A DNA stretch of 19,269 nt from CAZNMF01 sp035547155. Its GTDB lineage: Bacteria > Acidobacteriota > Vicinamibacteria > Vicinamibacterales > SCN-69-37. The stretch lies in assembly GCA_035547155.1 (NCBI GenBank), contig DASZVJ010000073.1, positions 1 through 19,269 on the forward strand, given 5' to 3'. The position numbers and the translations under genes were made by a program. Shown here piece by piece: positions 1 through 6,926 of the stretch. Each line of letters starts with the position of its first letter. Position 1 is the first letter of the stretch. The notes under the pieces are model-generated. The model ran no database searches. It was not told the DNA's origin and saw only the letters and a list, made by a program, of their open reading frames with translations.

Positions 1-1307
1 GGCATGGCCGTCTTGAACTCGTTGGCGACGATCGCTCCGATCGGCGTGGCCACCGCGCTGGCCGCGGCCGTCGTCGCGGAATCGCCGGAGAAGACGTCGT
101 CGATCGTGACCTGACCGTCGCGGCCGAAGTCGACCGTGCCCTTGGCCGCGACCGACAGCGCGCCGGCCTGGCGTTGATATGAGGTCAGCGCGTTCAGGAT
201 CGCGACGTACGTGAAGAGCGGCGTCAGCGTGGGATCGTGCGCGACGTAGAAGGTGAAGCGGCGATCGGGCGCGCGCGGCGACGAGAGCAACAGATGGACT
301 TCGAGCTCGCGCGGCGCGGCACCGAGCGTCCCGCCGACGGCCGTCGCGCGATCCTGCGTGACGGTGCCAATCACCGAGCCGAGGCTCGCGATCTTCATCG
401 AGCTGTCGAGGCTCGGCAGCACGGTGTAGACGTGCGCCTGCGTCATCGCGAGCGACACGGGACCGAGGCTGAGGAACGGATGGCCGAATGCATAGACGCG
501 ATCGCCGTCGACGTGCGTGACCGTGCCGGTCGCGCCCATCTCCATGTCGCCGTGCATCAGCGCCATGCCGATCGGATCACCGGGCCGCAGCGCCTTCGTG
601 CCGGCTGCCGGCGCGGTCGGATCGATGGCTTCCGTCCGCACGGTGGAGCCCGTCGGCGCCAACGCCTCGCGCAGATTGCCGTCGAGCGCGGCGTCGAAGC
701 CGCCGAGCACCATCGCCGCGCCAATCGGACGCAGCGCCGGAGCGAAATCTGCCAGCGAGCGTGGACCGACGACGGAGAGATCGCCGGGAATGTCGCTGAA
801 GGGCGCGGCCGCGCGGTGTGCGACGCGCTCGAGTGCGGCGAAGACTTCGGCGGGCGGCGCGGGCCACGACACGCTGATGCCGCTGGCGGCGGCGACGCGC
901 GGCGTCGCGACGCTGACGTCGTTGGTCATCTCGTCGATCGGCGTGATGCCGGCGAGCGGTTCTTTCGGGAACGAGCCGAGCGAGTAGGACACGGCGCCGA
1001 CGAGCTTGCCGTCGACGTAGACGGGACTGCCGCTCATGCCGGCGATGACGCCGGTGTTGGCCAGCGGTCCGCCTTCGAGCCGCGCGAGAATCAGGTTCCG
1101 CTGCGGACCCATGACGTTGCGCAGGACGCCGAGGATGTTGACGCGGAACTCCTCGAGGCGATCGCCTTCGAAGACGGTCCGGCCGACGCCGACCATGCCC
1201 GGACGGATCTGATCGACCGGCAGGAATCCGGGGTCTGGAGCTTGAGCCGCGAGGACAACCGTAGCCGCCGCGACCGTAGATAGAGCAAGCGCGAGGGTTT
1301 TTGGCAT
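1..1307 (-). CDS. SpoIVB-type S55 peptidase domain protein, secreted (3' end beyond window)
   Basis: I read this frame by hand on the minus strand; it stays open for 435 codons and runs off the left edge, so the C-terminus is missing. It starts MPKTLALALS, followed by an Ala/Val-rich stretch to about residue 22 that looks like a Sec signal peptide. Residues 90-95 are GMSGSP, followed by VYVDGKLVGAVSY, matching the serine-nucleophile segment of SpoIVB (family S55). Residues 271-279 (VYAFGHPFL) match the SpoIVB histidine segment. Here the Ser motif comes before the His motif, the reverse of Bacillus SpoIVB. The substrate is unknown, and no sporulation genes are seen nearby. It is divergent from the aroDE-trp operon. 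The ATG is chosen because it precedes the signal peptide; an AGGGG lies about 14 nt upstream, which is a weak ribosome site. Family membership is fairly sure; peptidase activity is inferred. Confidence 0.85.
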   Translation of the reverse strand, partial: MPKTLALALSTVAAATVVLAAQAPDPGFLPVDQIRPGMVGVGRTVFEGDRLEEFRVNILGVLRNVMGPQRNLILARLEGGPLANTGVIAGMSGSPVYVDGKLVGAVSYSLGSFPKEPLAGITPIDEMTNDVSVATPRVAAASGISVSWPAPPAEVFAALERVAHRAAAPFSDIPGDLSVVGPRSLADFAPALRPIGAAMVLGGFDAALDGNLREALAPTGSTVRTEAIDPTAPAAGTKALRPGDPIGMALMHGDMEMGATGTVTHVDGDRVYAFGHPFLSLGPVSLAMTQAHVYTVLPSLDSSMKIASLGSVIGTVTQDRATAVGGTLGAAPRELEVHLLLSSPRAPDRRFTFYVAHDPTLTPLFTYVAILNALTSYQRQAGALSVAAKGTVDFGRDGQVTIDDVFSGDSATTAAASAVATPIGAIVANEFKTAM

Positions 1308-1355
1308 GCGAGCTGGGGGCCCCTACAGAAAGTATCGCACGGAGCCCGCGTGGAT

Positions 1356-1384
1356 TTGACCGATTTCCTGTGGTTTGCTACGCT
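1356..1384 (+). promoter_or_regulatory. Candidate sigma70-type promoter of the aroDE-trp-tyrA operon
   Basis: A TTGACC box (1356-1361, five of six consensus bases) is followed by a 17-bp spacer and TACGCT (1379-1384). TACGCT is a poor -10 but is preceded by TGC (1376-1378), giving an extended -10. Transcription would start near 1391, only about 6 nt before the leader peptide ATG. That is shorter than in known trp leaders, so the true start may lie elsewhere in the 89-nt gap. Confidence 0.35.
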
Positions 1385-1396
1385 CCTGCGAGCGCA

Positions 1397-1492
1397 ATGA
1401 CTGCCTTCACCGTGCTTCGGACGCCCGCGACGACCGCTTGGTCGTATTGGTGGTGGTCTGGCCAGACGGTTGGAGGGGTCCGCATCCGCTAA
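1397..1492 (+). CDS. trpL: Tryptophan operon leader peptide
   Basis: A 31-codon ORF whose residues 15-20 read WSYWWW, with TGG codons at 1439, 1448, 1451 and 1454 and a TAA stop at 1490-1492. Four Trp codons in six, just upstream of an intrinsic terminator and a trp operon, are the hallmark of a ribosome-mediated attenuator leader. The peptide itself needs no function: ribosome stalling on the TGG codons when charged tRNA-Trp is low is the sensor. A Tyr codon lies among the Trp codons, and a Phe codon is at position 4. The ATG at 1397 has a modest GCGAG upstream (1388-1392). The same frame is open back to 1301, but that longer start would lie upstream of the predicted promoter. Confidence 0.88.
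   Translation: MTAFTVLRTPATTAWSYWWWSGQTVGGVRIR
1430..1445 (+). other. Small hairpin at the first Trp codon of the leader
   Basis: ACGACC (1430-1435) and GGTCGT (1440-1445) are perfect complements around a GCTT loop. The first Trp codon (1439-1441) sits at the loop/stem edge. It could act as a pause hairpin that synchronises RNA polymerase and ribosome, but it is short and could be chance. Confidence 0.4.
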
Positions 1493-1537
1493 GGCGAGAC
1501 TGCGACGCGAGGTATCGCTGGCCTCTTCAGCCAACCG
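1467..1537 (+). promoter_or_regulatory. Antiterminator pairing of the trp attenuator
   Basis: CGGTTGG (1467-1473), near the 3' end of the leader ORF, is an exact complement of CCAACCG (1531-1537), the terminator loop. The pairing can continue as AGGGG (1474-1478) with CTCTT (1523-1527, two G-U pairs) after a 3-nt bulge, capturing half of the terminator 5' arm. A ribosome stalled on the early TGG codons would leave 1467-1478 free, so the operon would be read. A ribosome reaching the stop codon at 1490 would cover much of that segment and let the terminator form. Pairings were found by eye; no folding energy was computed. Confidence 0.7.
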
Positions 1538-1554
1538 CTGAAGGGGCTTTTTTT
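1521..1554 (+). terminator. Intrinsic terminator (attenuator) before aroDE
   Basis: GCCTCTTCAG (1521-1530) pairs with CTGAAGGGGC (1538-1547), giving a 10-bp stem with one G-U pair and a 7-nt loop. Seven T residues follow directly (1548-1554). It is the clearest rho-independent terminator in the window. It lies between the leader peptide stop and the aroDE ribosome site (GAGGA at 1565-1569), so the operon depends on read-through. Confidence 0.9.
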
Positions 1555-1575
1555 GTGTCTGTTCGAGGATCGCTC

Positions 1576-3027
1576 ATGTCACGCGCAGCAATCGTTCAGG
1601 TGGTGACCGGCCGCACGATGGCCGAGATCCGCGCCGGCCGCGACGCCGCCGGCGCCGACCTGATCGAGCTGCGCCTCGACGGCGTGCGCGACGTCGACGT
1701 CGACGCCGCCCTTGCCGGCCGCCGGCATCCCGTCATCGTCACCTGCCGTGCGGCGTGGGAAGGCGGCGCGTTCGACGGCAGCGAAGAGGCGCGCCGGCGC
1801 ATTCTGGCGCAGGCCATCGAGCGCGGCGCGGAATACGTGGACGTCGAGTGGCGCGCCGATCGCCGGTCGCTGCCGGCCGCGCGCGCAGGTCAGCTCGTGC
1901 TCTCGCATCACGATTTCGAGGACACGCCTTCCGATCTCGACGAGCGCGTCCGCGCGATGCGCGCCGAGCGGCCCGGCATCGTGAAGGTGGCGGTGACGCC
2001 GCGATCGCTGCGCGACGTCGTGCGGCTGCGCGACGCGATGCGCGCGGGCGAGACGGGCGAGTCGCGCGTCGCGATCGCGATGGGGCCAATCGGCCAGATC
2101 TCGCGCGCCTTTCCGCAGGCCTTTGGCTCGCGGTGGACGTATGCCGGGACGAACGCGCCAGGGCAGTTGTCCGTCGCCGCGCTGCGCGACGTCTATCGCG
2201 TGCCGCAGCAGTCGTCGAGCACGACGCTCTATGCCGTGACCGGACAGCCGCTCGGCCATTCCGCGTCGCCGGCCATGCACAACGCGATGCTCGCGACGCT
2301 CGGCATGGACGCGGTCTACGTCGTGCTCGAGACGGCGGACGCCGACGATGTGCTGTCGGCCGCTGCAGCCTTCGGCGTGCAGGGCGCGAGCGTGACGGCG
2401 CCGCTGAAAGAATCGATCTTTGCGCGCGTGCCGGCGGTCGACGATCTCGCACGCGCGATCGGCGCGCTCAACACGCTGAAGCGCACGGCGGACGGTTGGG
2501 AAGGCCGCAACTTCGACGTCGCCGGCATGCTCGATCCGCTGGATCGGCGCCGCTTCGATCTTCGCGGCCGCCGCGTCGTCGTGCTCGGTGCGGGCGGTGC
2601 GGGACGCATGGCCGCGTGGGCATTCGCATCGCGCGGCGCGCAGGTGGAGATTGCGGCGCGGCGCGACGATCGTGCGAGCGCGGTCGCGGCCGAGATCGGC
2701 GTCGCCGCATCGGCTTGGCCGCCGGCAACGGGCTGGGATCTGCTCGTCAACACGACGCCGGTCGGCACGTGGCCGCATGTCGACGAGTCGCCGCTCGATC
2801 GCGCGGCGATTCAGGGCCGGATGGTCTACGACCTCATCTACAACCCGGCCGAGACGACGCTGCTGCGATGGGCACGGGAGGCAGGCGCGGAGACGATCGG
2901 CGGGCTCGAGATGCTGGTCGGCCAGGCGTGCCTGCAGTTCGAGTGGTGGACCGGCCGTCGTGCCGATCCCGCAGTGATGATGACGGCCGCGCGCGCATTC
3001 GTGGCCGACGTGACGAGGCAGTCATGA
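1576..3027 (+). CDS. aroDE: Bifunctional 3-dehydroquinate dehydratase (type I) / shikimate dehydrogenase
   Basis: A 483-residue cytosolic fusion catalysing steps 3 and 4 of the shikimate pathway. Residues 1 to about 213 are a type I dehydroquinase: ELRLDG (31-36), the LSHHDFED segment with catalytic His112, and IVKVAV with Schiff-base Lys137. Residues 218-483 are shikimate dehydrogenase: GHSASPAMHN (227-236), VTAPLK with Lys278, ALNT with Asn299, NFD with Asp314, NADP-binding GAGGAG (338-343) and a C-terminal GGLEMLVGQ. The start at ATG 1576 follows GAGGA with 6-nt spacing; the frame is open upstream, including GTG 1555, but that start has no ribosome site. It overlaps trpE by 4 nt (ATGA). 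Both active sites look intact. The same DHQ-SDH order is known in plants and some bacteria such as chlamydiae. Confidence 0.95.
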   Translation: MSRAAIVQVVTGRTMAEIRAGRDAAGADLIELRLDGVRDVDVDAALAGRRHPVIVTCRAAWEGGAFDGSEEARRRILAQAIERGAEYVDVEWRADRRSLPAARAGQLVLSHHDFEDTPSDLDERVRAMRAERPGIVKVAVTPRSLRDVVRLRDAMRAGETGESRVAIAMGPIGQISRAFPQAFGSRWTYAGTNAPGQLSVAALRDVYRVPQQSSSTTLYAVTGQPLGHSASPAMHNAMLATLGMDAVYVVLETADADDVLSAAAAFGVQGASVTAPLKESIFARVPAVDDLARAIGALNTLKRTADGWEGRNFDVAGMLDPLDRRRFDLRGRRVVVLGAGGAGRMAAWAFASRGAQVEIAARRDDRASAVAAEIGVAASAWPPATGWDLLVNTTPVGTWPHVDESPLDRAAIQGRMVYDLIYNPAETTLLRWAREAGAETIGGLEMLVGQACLQFEWWTGRRADPAVMMTAARAFVADVTRQS

Positions 3028-4493
3028 CGCAGACGACGTTCGAACAATTCGTGGAGCTCGCGGGACAGGGCACGTTCGTGCCGGTCTGCCGCGAGATCAT
3101 GGCGGACCTGCTGACGCCGGTGTCGGCCTTCCTCAAGATCGCGGAGCACTCCGACTACGCGTTCCTGCTGGAGAGCGTCGAAGGCGGCGAGCAGGTCGGC
3201 CGCTACTCGTTTCTTGGCAAGGACCCGTTCCTCGTCGCGCGCGGCCGTAACGGTCACACGACGATCGAGCAGGCGGGCGCGCGGACCGAGCGCCACGAGC
3301 CGTTTCTCGGCGTGCTGCGCGAGCTGATGGCGGAGTTCCAGTCGCCGATCGTGCCGGGCCTGCCGCGCTTCACCGGCGGCGCCGTCGGCTACTTCGACTA
3401 CGACGCGGCGGAGTGGTTCGAGCCGGCCGTCAAGCTGCACAAGCCGCGCGCCGATCGCGATCAGGCCGTGTTCATGGTCTTCGACACGATTCTCGCGTTC
3501 GATCACGCGAAGCACCGCATCCTCGCGATTGCCAACGCGCGCGTGCATCCCGGCGAGGACCTGCGCACGCTCTACGACTTTGCGTGCGCGAAGATCGAGT
3601 TCCTCGAGCGCGAGCTCGAGCGCACGCTGTCGCGGCCGAAGCGCGCCGCGGCGCCGCCGCTCGAGATTCGCGCGAACCAGACGCGCGAGCAGTTCGAGGA
3701 AGGCGTCCGCAAGATCCAGGAGGACATCGCCGCCGGCGAGATCTATCAGGCGGTGCTCTCGCAGCGCTTCGAGACGGACACGACGGCGTCGCCGTTCGAC
3801 GTCTATCGCGCGCTGCGGCACATCAACCCATCGCCCTACATGTATTTCATCCGGCTCGGACGCGACACGATCGTCGGCGCGTCGCCGGAGATGCTCGTGC
3901 GCGCGGAGGGCGATCGCCTCGAGACGCGGCCGATTGCGGGCACGCGGCCGCGCGGCGCGACCGAGGCGGCGGACCGGCAGCTGGCCGACGAGCTCATCGA
4001 GAACGAGAAGGAGCGCGCCGAGCACGTGATGCTCGTCGACCTCGGACGCAACGACATCGGCCGCGTCGCGACCGTCGGCAGCGTGCGCGTGCCGCAGTAC
4101 ATGGCCATCGAGCGCTACTCGCACGTCATGCACATCGTCTCGCGTGTCGAAGGGCGATTGGCGGAGGGCCGCGATCGGCTCGATGCGCTCGTCGCGACGT
4201 TCCCGGCCGGCACGCTGACCGGTGCGCCGAAGATTCGCGCGATGCAGATCGTCGGCGCACTCGAGCCGACGCGGCGCGGCCTCTACGGCGGCGCGGTCGG
4301 CTATCTCGACTTCGCGGGCAATCTGGATTTCTGCATCGCGATTCGCACGATCACGATGCGCGACGGCCGCGCCGAAGCGCAGGCCGGCGCCGGCATCGTC
4401 GCCGACTCGGTGCCGTCGGCGGAATATCAGGAGACGCGCGACAAATCGCGCGCGCTGATTCAAGCGCTGGAAATGGCGAACGAGGGGATTTGA
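3024..4493 (+). CDS. trpE: Anthranilate synthase component I
   Basis: 489 residues. It converts chorismate plus ammonia (delivered by TrpG) to anthranilate, the committed step to tryptophan. The N-terminal region keeps PVSAF (32-36), LLES (48-51) and GRYSF (59-63), segments that form the Trp feedback site in this family, so allosteric inhibition is likely. The C-terminal chorismate-binding domain contains SPYMYFI, GASPEML, RPIAGTRPRG, DLGRNDIGRV, FPAGTLTGAPK and GAGIVADS. The start ATG overlaps the aroDE stop, with GAGG at 3015-3018. Presence of both the feedback motif and trpG directly downstream argues for TrpE over the related PabB. Confidence 0.97.
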   Translation: MTQTTFEQFVELAGQGTFVPVCREIMADLLTPVSAFLKIAEHSDYAFLLESVEGGEQVGRYSFLGKDPFLVARGRNGHTTIEQAGARTERHEPFLGVLRELMAEFQSPIVPGLPRFTGGAVGYFDYDAAEWFEPAVKLHKPRADRDQAVFMVFDTILAFDHAKHRILAIANARVHPGEDLRTLYDFACAKIEFLERELERTLSRPKRAAAPPLEIRANQTREQFEEGVRKIQEDIAAGEIYQAVLSQRFETDTTASPFDVYRALRHINPSPYMYFIRLGRDTIVGASPEMLVRAEGDRLETRPIAGTRPRGATEAADRQLADELIENEKERAEHVMLVDLGRNDIGRVATVGSVRVPQYMAIERYSHVMHIVSRVEGRLAEGRDRLDALVATFPAGTLTGAPKIRAMQIVGALEPTRRGLYGGAVGYLDFAGNLDFCIAIRTITMRDGRAEAQAGAGIVADSVPSAEYQETRDKSRALIQALEMANEGI

Positions 4494-4495
4494 TC

Positions 4496-5065
4496 ATGGT
4501 CCTGTTGATCGATAACTACGACTCGTTCACGTGGAACCTGGCGCACCGGCTCGGTGAGCTCGGCGCGGAGGTGAGGGTCGTGCGCAACGACGCGATCACG
4601 GTCGACGAGATCGAGCGCGCGCTGCCCGATCGGCTCGTCATCTCGCCCGGGCCTGGACGACCGGAGACCGCCGGCGTCACGGTCGACGCGCTGCGGCGTT
4701 TCTCGGGGCGGCTGCCGGTGCTTGGCGTGTGCCTCGGCCATCAGGCGCTCGCTGTCGCGTTCGGCGGCCGCGTCGATCGCGCGCCTGCGCCAATGCACGG
4801 CAAGATCTCGCGTGTCGTCCACGACGGCACGCATCTGTTTGCGGGCGTGCCCGTGCCGTTCGACGCTGGCCGGTACCATTCGCTCGTGATCGCCAAAGAC
4901 GCGGTGCCGACGGGCTTCAGCGTGACGGCGACCGTCGAAGACGACGGCATCATCATGGGCGTGCGGCACGAGCAGCATCCGACGTTCGGCGTGCAGTTCC
5001 ATCCGGAGTCGGTGCTGACGACGGTCGGTCATCAGATTCTGCGGAACTTTCTCGAGGTGCGGTGA
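4496..5065 (+). CDS. trpG: Anthranilate synthase component II, glutamine amidotransferase
   Basis: A 189-residue class I glutamine amidotransferase that hydrolyses glutamine and channels ammonia to TrpE. It shows DNYDSFTWN near the N-terminus, the oxyanion segment SPGPGRP (50-56), nucleophile Cys79 in GVCLGHQ, MHGK (100-103), and His169/Glu171 in FHPES. The start ATG lies 2 nt after the trpE stop, with GAGGGG (4482-4487) as the ribosome site. The stop TGA shares its A with the trpD ATG (TGATG). It could also serve PabB if one exists elsewhere, as in some bacteria. Confidence 0.96.
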   Translation: MVLLIDNYDSFTWNLAHRLGELGAEVRVVRNDAITVDEIERALPDRLVISPGPGRPETAGVTVDALRRFSGRLPVLGVCLGHQALAVAFGGRVDRAPAPMHGKISRVVHDGTHLFAGVPVPFDAGRYHSLVIAKDAVPTGFSVTATVEDDGIIMGVRHEQHPTFGVQFHPESVLTTVGHQILRNFLEVR

Positions 5066-6075
5066 TGTTCCCAGCGCTGCTCGAACAGCTCCGGCGGCAC
5101 GAGGATCTGACGGCCGATCAGGCGTTCGAGGTGATGGGCCTGATCATGGACGGTCAGGCGCTGCCGAGCCAGATTGCCGGGCTGCTGATGGCGCTCGCGT
5201 TGAAAGGTGAGCGGCCGTCGGAGCTCGCGGGCTTCGCGCGCGCGATGCGCTCGCGTGCGGTCCGCATCGACGAAGAGCTGACGGACGTCTTCGACACGTG
5301 CGGTACGGGCGGCGATGGCACGCACACGTTCAACGTCTCGACCGCGGCGGCGATCGTCGTGGCCGGCGCCGGCGTGCGCGTCGCGAAGCACGGCAATCGC
5401 GCGATCTCGAGCCGATCGGGCAGCGCCGACGTCTTCGAATCGCTCGGCGTGCATCTCGAGGCCGAGCCCGCGCGCGTGCTGGAAGCGCTGCGCGAGGCGA
5501 GCCTTGCGTTCTTCTTCGCGCCGCACTGGCATCCGTCGATGAAGCACGCGGGACCGACGCGTCGCGAGCTCGGCGTGCGCACGGCATTCAATCTGCTGGG
5601 GCCGCTGACGAATCCCGCCGGTGCGCGGCGGCAGGTCGTCGGCGTGTCGCGGCCCGAGCACACCGAGCTCGTCGCGCGCACGCTCGGCGAGCTGGGGGCC
5701 GAACGCGCGTGGGTCGTGCACGGCGCGGGCGGGCTCGACGAGCTGTCGACGCTGGGGCATACGAAGATCTCGGAGCTGCGCGGTGGGACGGTCAATACGT
5801 TCTATCTGCATCCGGCCGACGTTGGATTGGCGCGTGCGACGTTGAGCGATCTCGCGGGCGGGACCGCAGTCGAGAACGCGGCGATGGTCGGGCGCCTGCT
5901 CGACGGCGAGCTGGGACCGCGGCGCGACATCGTGCTGCTCAACGCGGGCGCCGCGCTGCTCGTCGCTGGCGTCGCCGACACGCTGCAGGACGGCATCGTC
6001 GGCGCGGCCGCCAGCCTCGACAGCGGCCGCGCGCGGATTGCGCTCGATCAGCTGCGGAGGATCTGCGCGCGATGA
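5065..6075 (+). CDS. trpD: Anthranilate phosphoribosyltransferase
   Basis: 336 residues, the usual length. It joins anthranilate to PRPP, giving phosphoribosylanthranilate. Seen are the PRPP-binding DTCGTGGDG (77-85) followed by NVST, KHGNR (108-112), SRSGSADVFESLG (116-128) and the HPSMKHAGPTRRELG / FNLLGPLTNPA segments that bind anthranilate and metal. The start shares one base with the trpG stop and has GAGG at 5054-5057. It overlaps trpC by 4 nt. It is stand-alone rather than fused to TrpG. Confidence 0.97.
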   Translation: MFPALLEQLRRHEDLTADQAFEVMGLIMDGQALPSQIAGLLMALALKGERPSELAGFARAMRSRAVRIDEELTDVFDTCGTGGDGTHTFNVSTAAAIVVAGAGVRVAKHGNRAISSRSGSADVFESLGVHLEAEPARVLEALREASLAFFFAPHWHPSMKHAGPTRRELGVRTAFNLLGPLTNPAGARRQVVGVSRPEHTELVARTLGELGAERAWVVHGAGGLDELSTLGHTKISELRGGTVNTFYLHPADVGLARATLSDLAGGTAVENAAMVGRLLDGELGPRRDIVLLNAGAALLVAGVADTLQDGIVGAAASLDSGRARIALDQLRRICAR

Positions 6076-6926
6076 GCAGCGATCTGTTGAACACCGTCGT
6101 CGCGGCGGCGCGCAAATCGGCCGACGAGCGGGAGGCGCGCGTCAGCCGAGCCGAGATGGAGCGCGACGCTGCGAGGCGACGGCCGAACGGTGCCGGATTT
6201 CGCGCGTCGCTGGCCGCGCCGGGCATCCGCATCATCGCCGAGTGCAAACGGCGCTCGCCGTCGCGCGGCGTGCTCCGCGCCAACTACGATCCGGTCGCGA
6301 TCGCGCGCGGCTACGAGGTCAACGGCGCCGCGGCGATCTCCGTGCTCACCGAGCCCACGTTCTTCGACGGCGACCTCGATCATCTCCGGCGCGTGCGCGA
6401 CGCTGTCGCGACGCCGCTGCTGCGCAAGGACTTCATCGTCACCGACTATCAGGTCATCGAAGCCGCCGCCGCAGGTGCCGACGCGGTACTGCTCATCGTC
6501 GCCGCGGTCGACGACGCGTCGCTGGTGCGATTGCGCGAGCTGGCGGCGATGCTGGGTCTGGCCGCGCTGGTCGAAGTGCACGATCGCGACGAGCTCGATC
6601 GCGCGATCACGTCGGGCGCCGACGTCATCGGCGTCAACAGCCGTAATTTGCGGACGCTCGCGGTCAGCACGGCGACGTTGGATGAGTTGGGAAGGGAAAT
6701 CCCGGGAAGAGCAGGGTCAAGTTCGAAGTTCGAAGTTCGAAGTTCGAAAGAAGATCGCTCCATCCTCGCGGTCGCCGAAAGCGGATTGAAGACGCCGGAT
6801 GATCTGCGGCGGTTGGCGGACGTCCGGTACGACGCGTTCTTGATTGGCGAGCGATTCATGACGGTCGACGATCCCGGCGCGGCGATGGGCGCGCTGCGGG
6901 CGGCGGCGGAGGAACGGGCGCAATGA
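6072..6926 (+). CDS. trpC: Indole-3-glycerol-phosphate synthase with an in-frame repeat insertion
   Basis: A 284-residue TIM-barrel enzyme that closes the indole ring, giving indole-3-glycerol phosphate. Catalytic positions by comparison with Sulfolobus IGPS: Glu57 and Lys59 (AECKRRSPSRG), Lys119 (LLRKDF), Glu168 (LVEVH), Asn189 (VNSRNL) and Glu236 (AESG). The spacing to the last Glu is about 17 residues longer than in that enzyme. The excess is residues about 212-228, partly coded by a 7-bp tandem repeat, and falls between a helix and the next strand, away from the usual active-site face. GGAGG lies at 6056-6060. It overlaps both neighbours by 4 nt. It is not fused to TrpF. It is probably functional, since every key residue remains in frame. 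Confidence 0.95.
   Translation: MSSDLLNTVVAAARKSADEREARVSRAEMERDAARRRPNGAGFRASLAAPGIRIIAECKRRSPSRGVLRANYDPVAIARGYEVNGAAAISVLTEPTFFDGDLDHLRRVRDAVATPLLRKDFIVTDYQVIEAAAAGADAVLLIVAAVDDASLVRLRELAAMLGLAALVEVHDRDELDRAITSGADVIGVNSRNLRTLAVSTATLDELGREIPGRAGSSSKFEVRSSKEDRSILAVAESGLKTPDDLRRLADVRYDAFLIGERFMTVDDPGAAMGALRAAAEERAQ
6719..6748 (+). repeat. Heptanucleotide tandem repeat inside trpC
   Basis: The unit AAGTTCG occurs four times in a row plus AA. It contains four TTCGAA palindromes. It encodes residues 216-226 (SSSKFEVRSSK) of TrpC, far less GC-rich than its surroundings. Because 7 is not a multiple of 3, gain or loss of one unit would shift the frame of trpC. Confidence 0.95.

Noticed and set aside
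237..1283. 348-codon plus-strand ORF at the left edge
   Set aside because: Antisense to the S55 protein, which has a signal peptide and GMSGSP motif. The plus-strand product is Arg-rich with no motif.
1331..1336. GATACT box on the minus strand as promoter of the S55 gene
   Set aside because: Only four of six -10 bases and no convincing -35. A TGC extension is present, but the evidence is too thin to annotate.
1456..1467. 12-nt perfect palindrome in the leader ORF as an operator
   Set aside because: It may be chance in a GC-rich leader. It folds to only a 4-bp stem, and a Trp repressor site would be expected at the promoter, not after the Trp codons.
1493..1575. T-box riboswitch before aroDE
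   Set aside because: No long structured leader or T-box consensus. The Trp-codon ORF plus terminator explains the region fully.
2838..4463. 541-codon minus-strand ORF opposite aroDE/trpE
   Set aside because: It is antisense to trpE, whose motifs are unmistakable. Arg/Ala/Asp-rich translation with no domain, as expected for a shadow frame in GC-rich DNA.
6719..6748. CRISPR-like array
   Set aside because: Direct 7-bp units without spacers and in a coding gene; no cas genes in the window.
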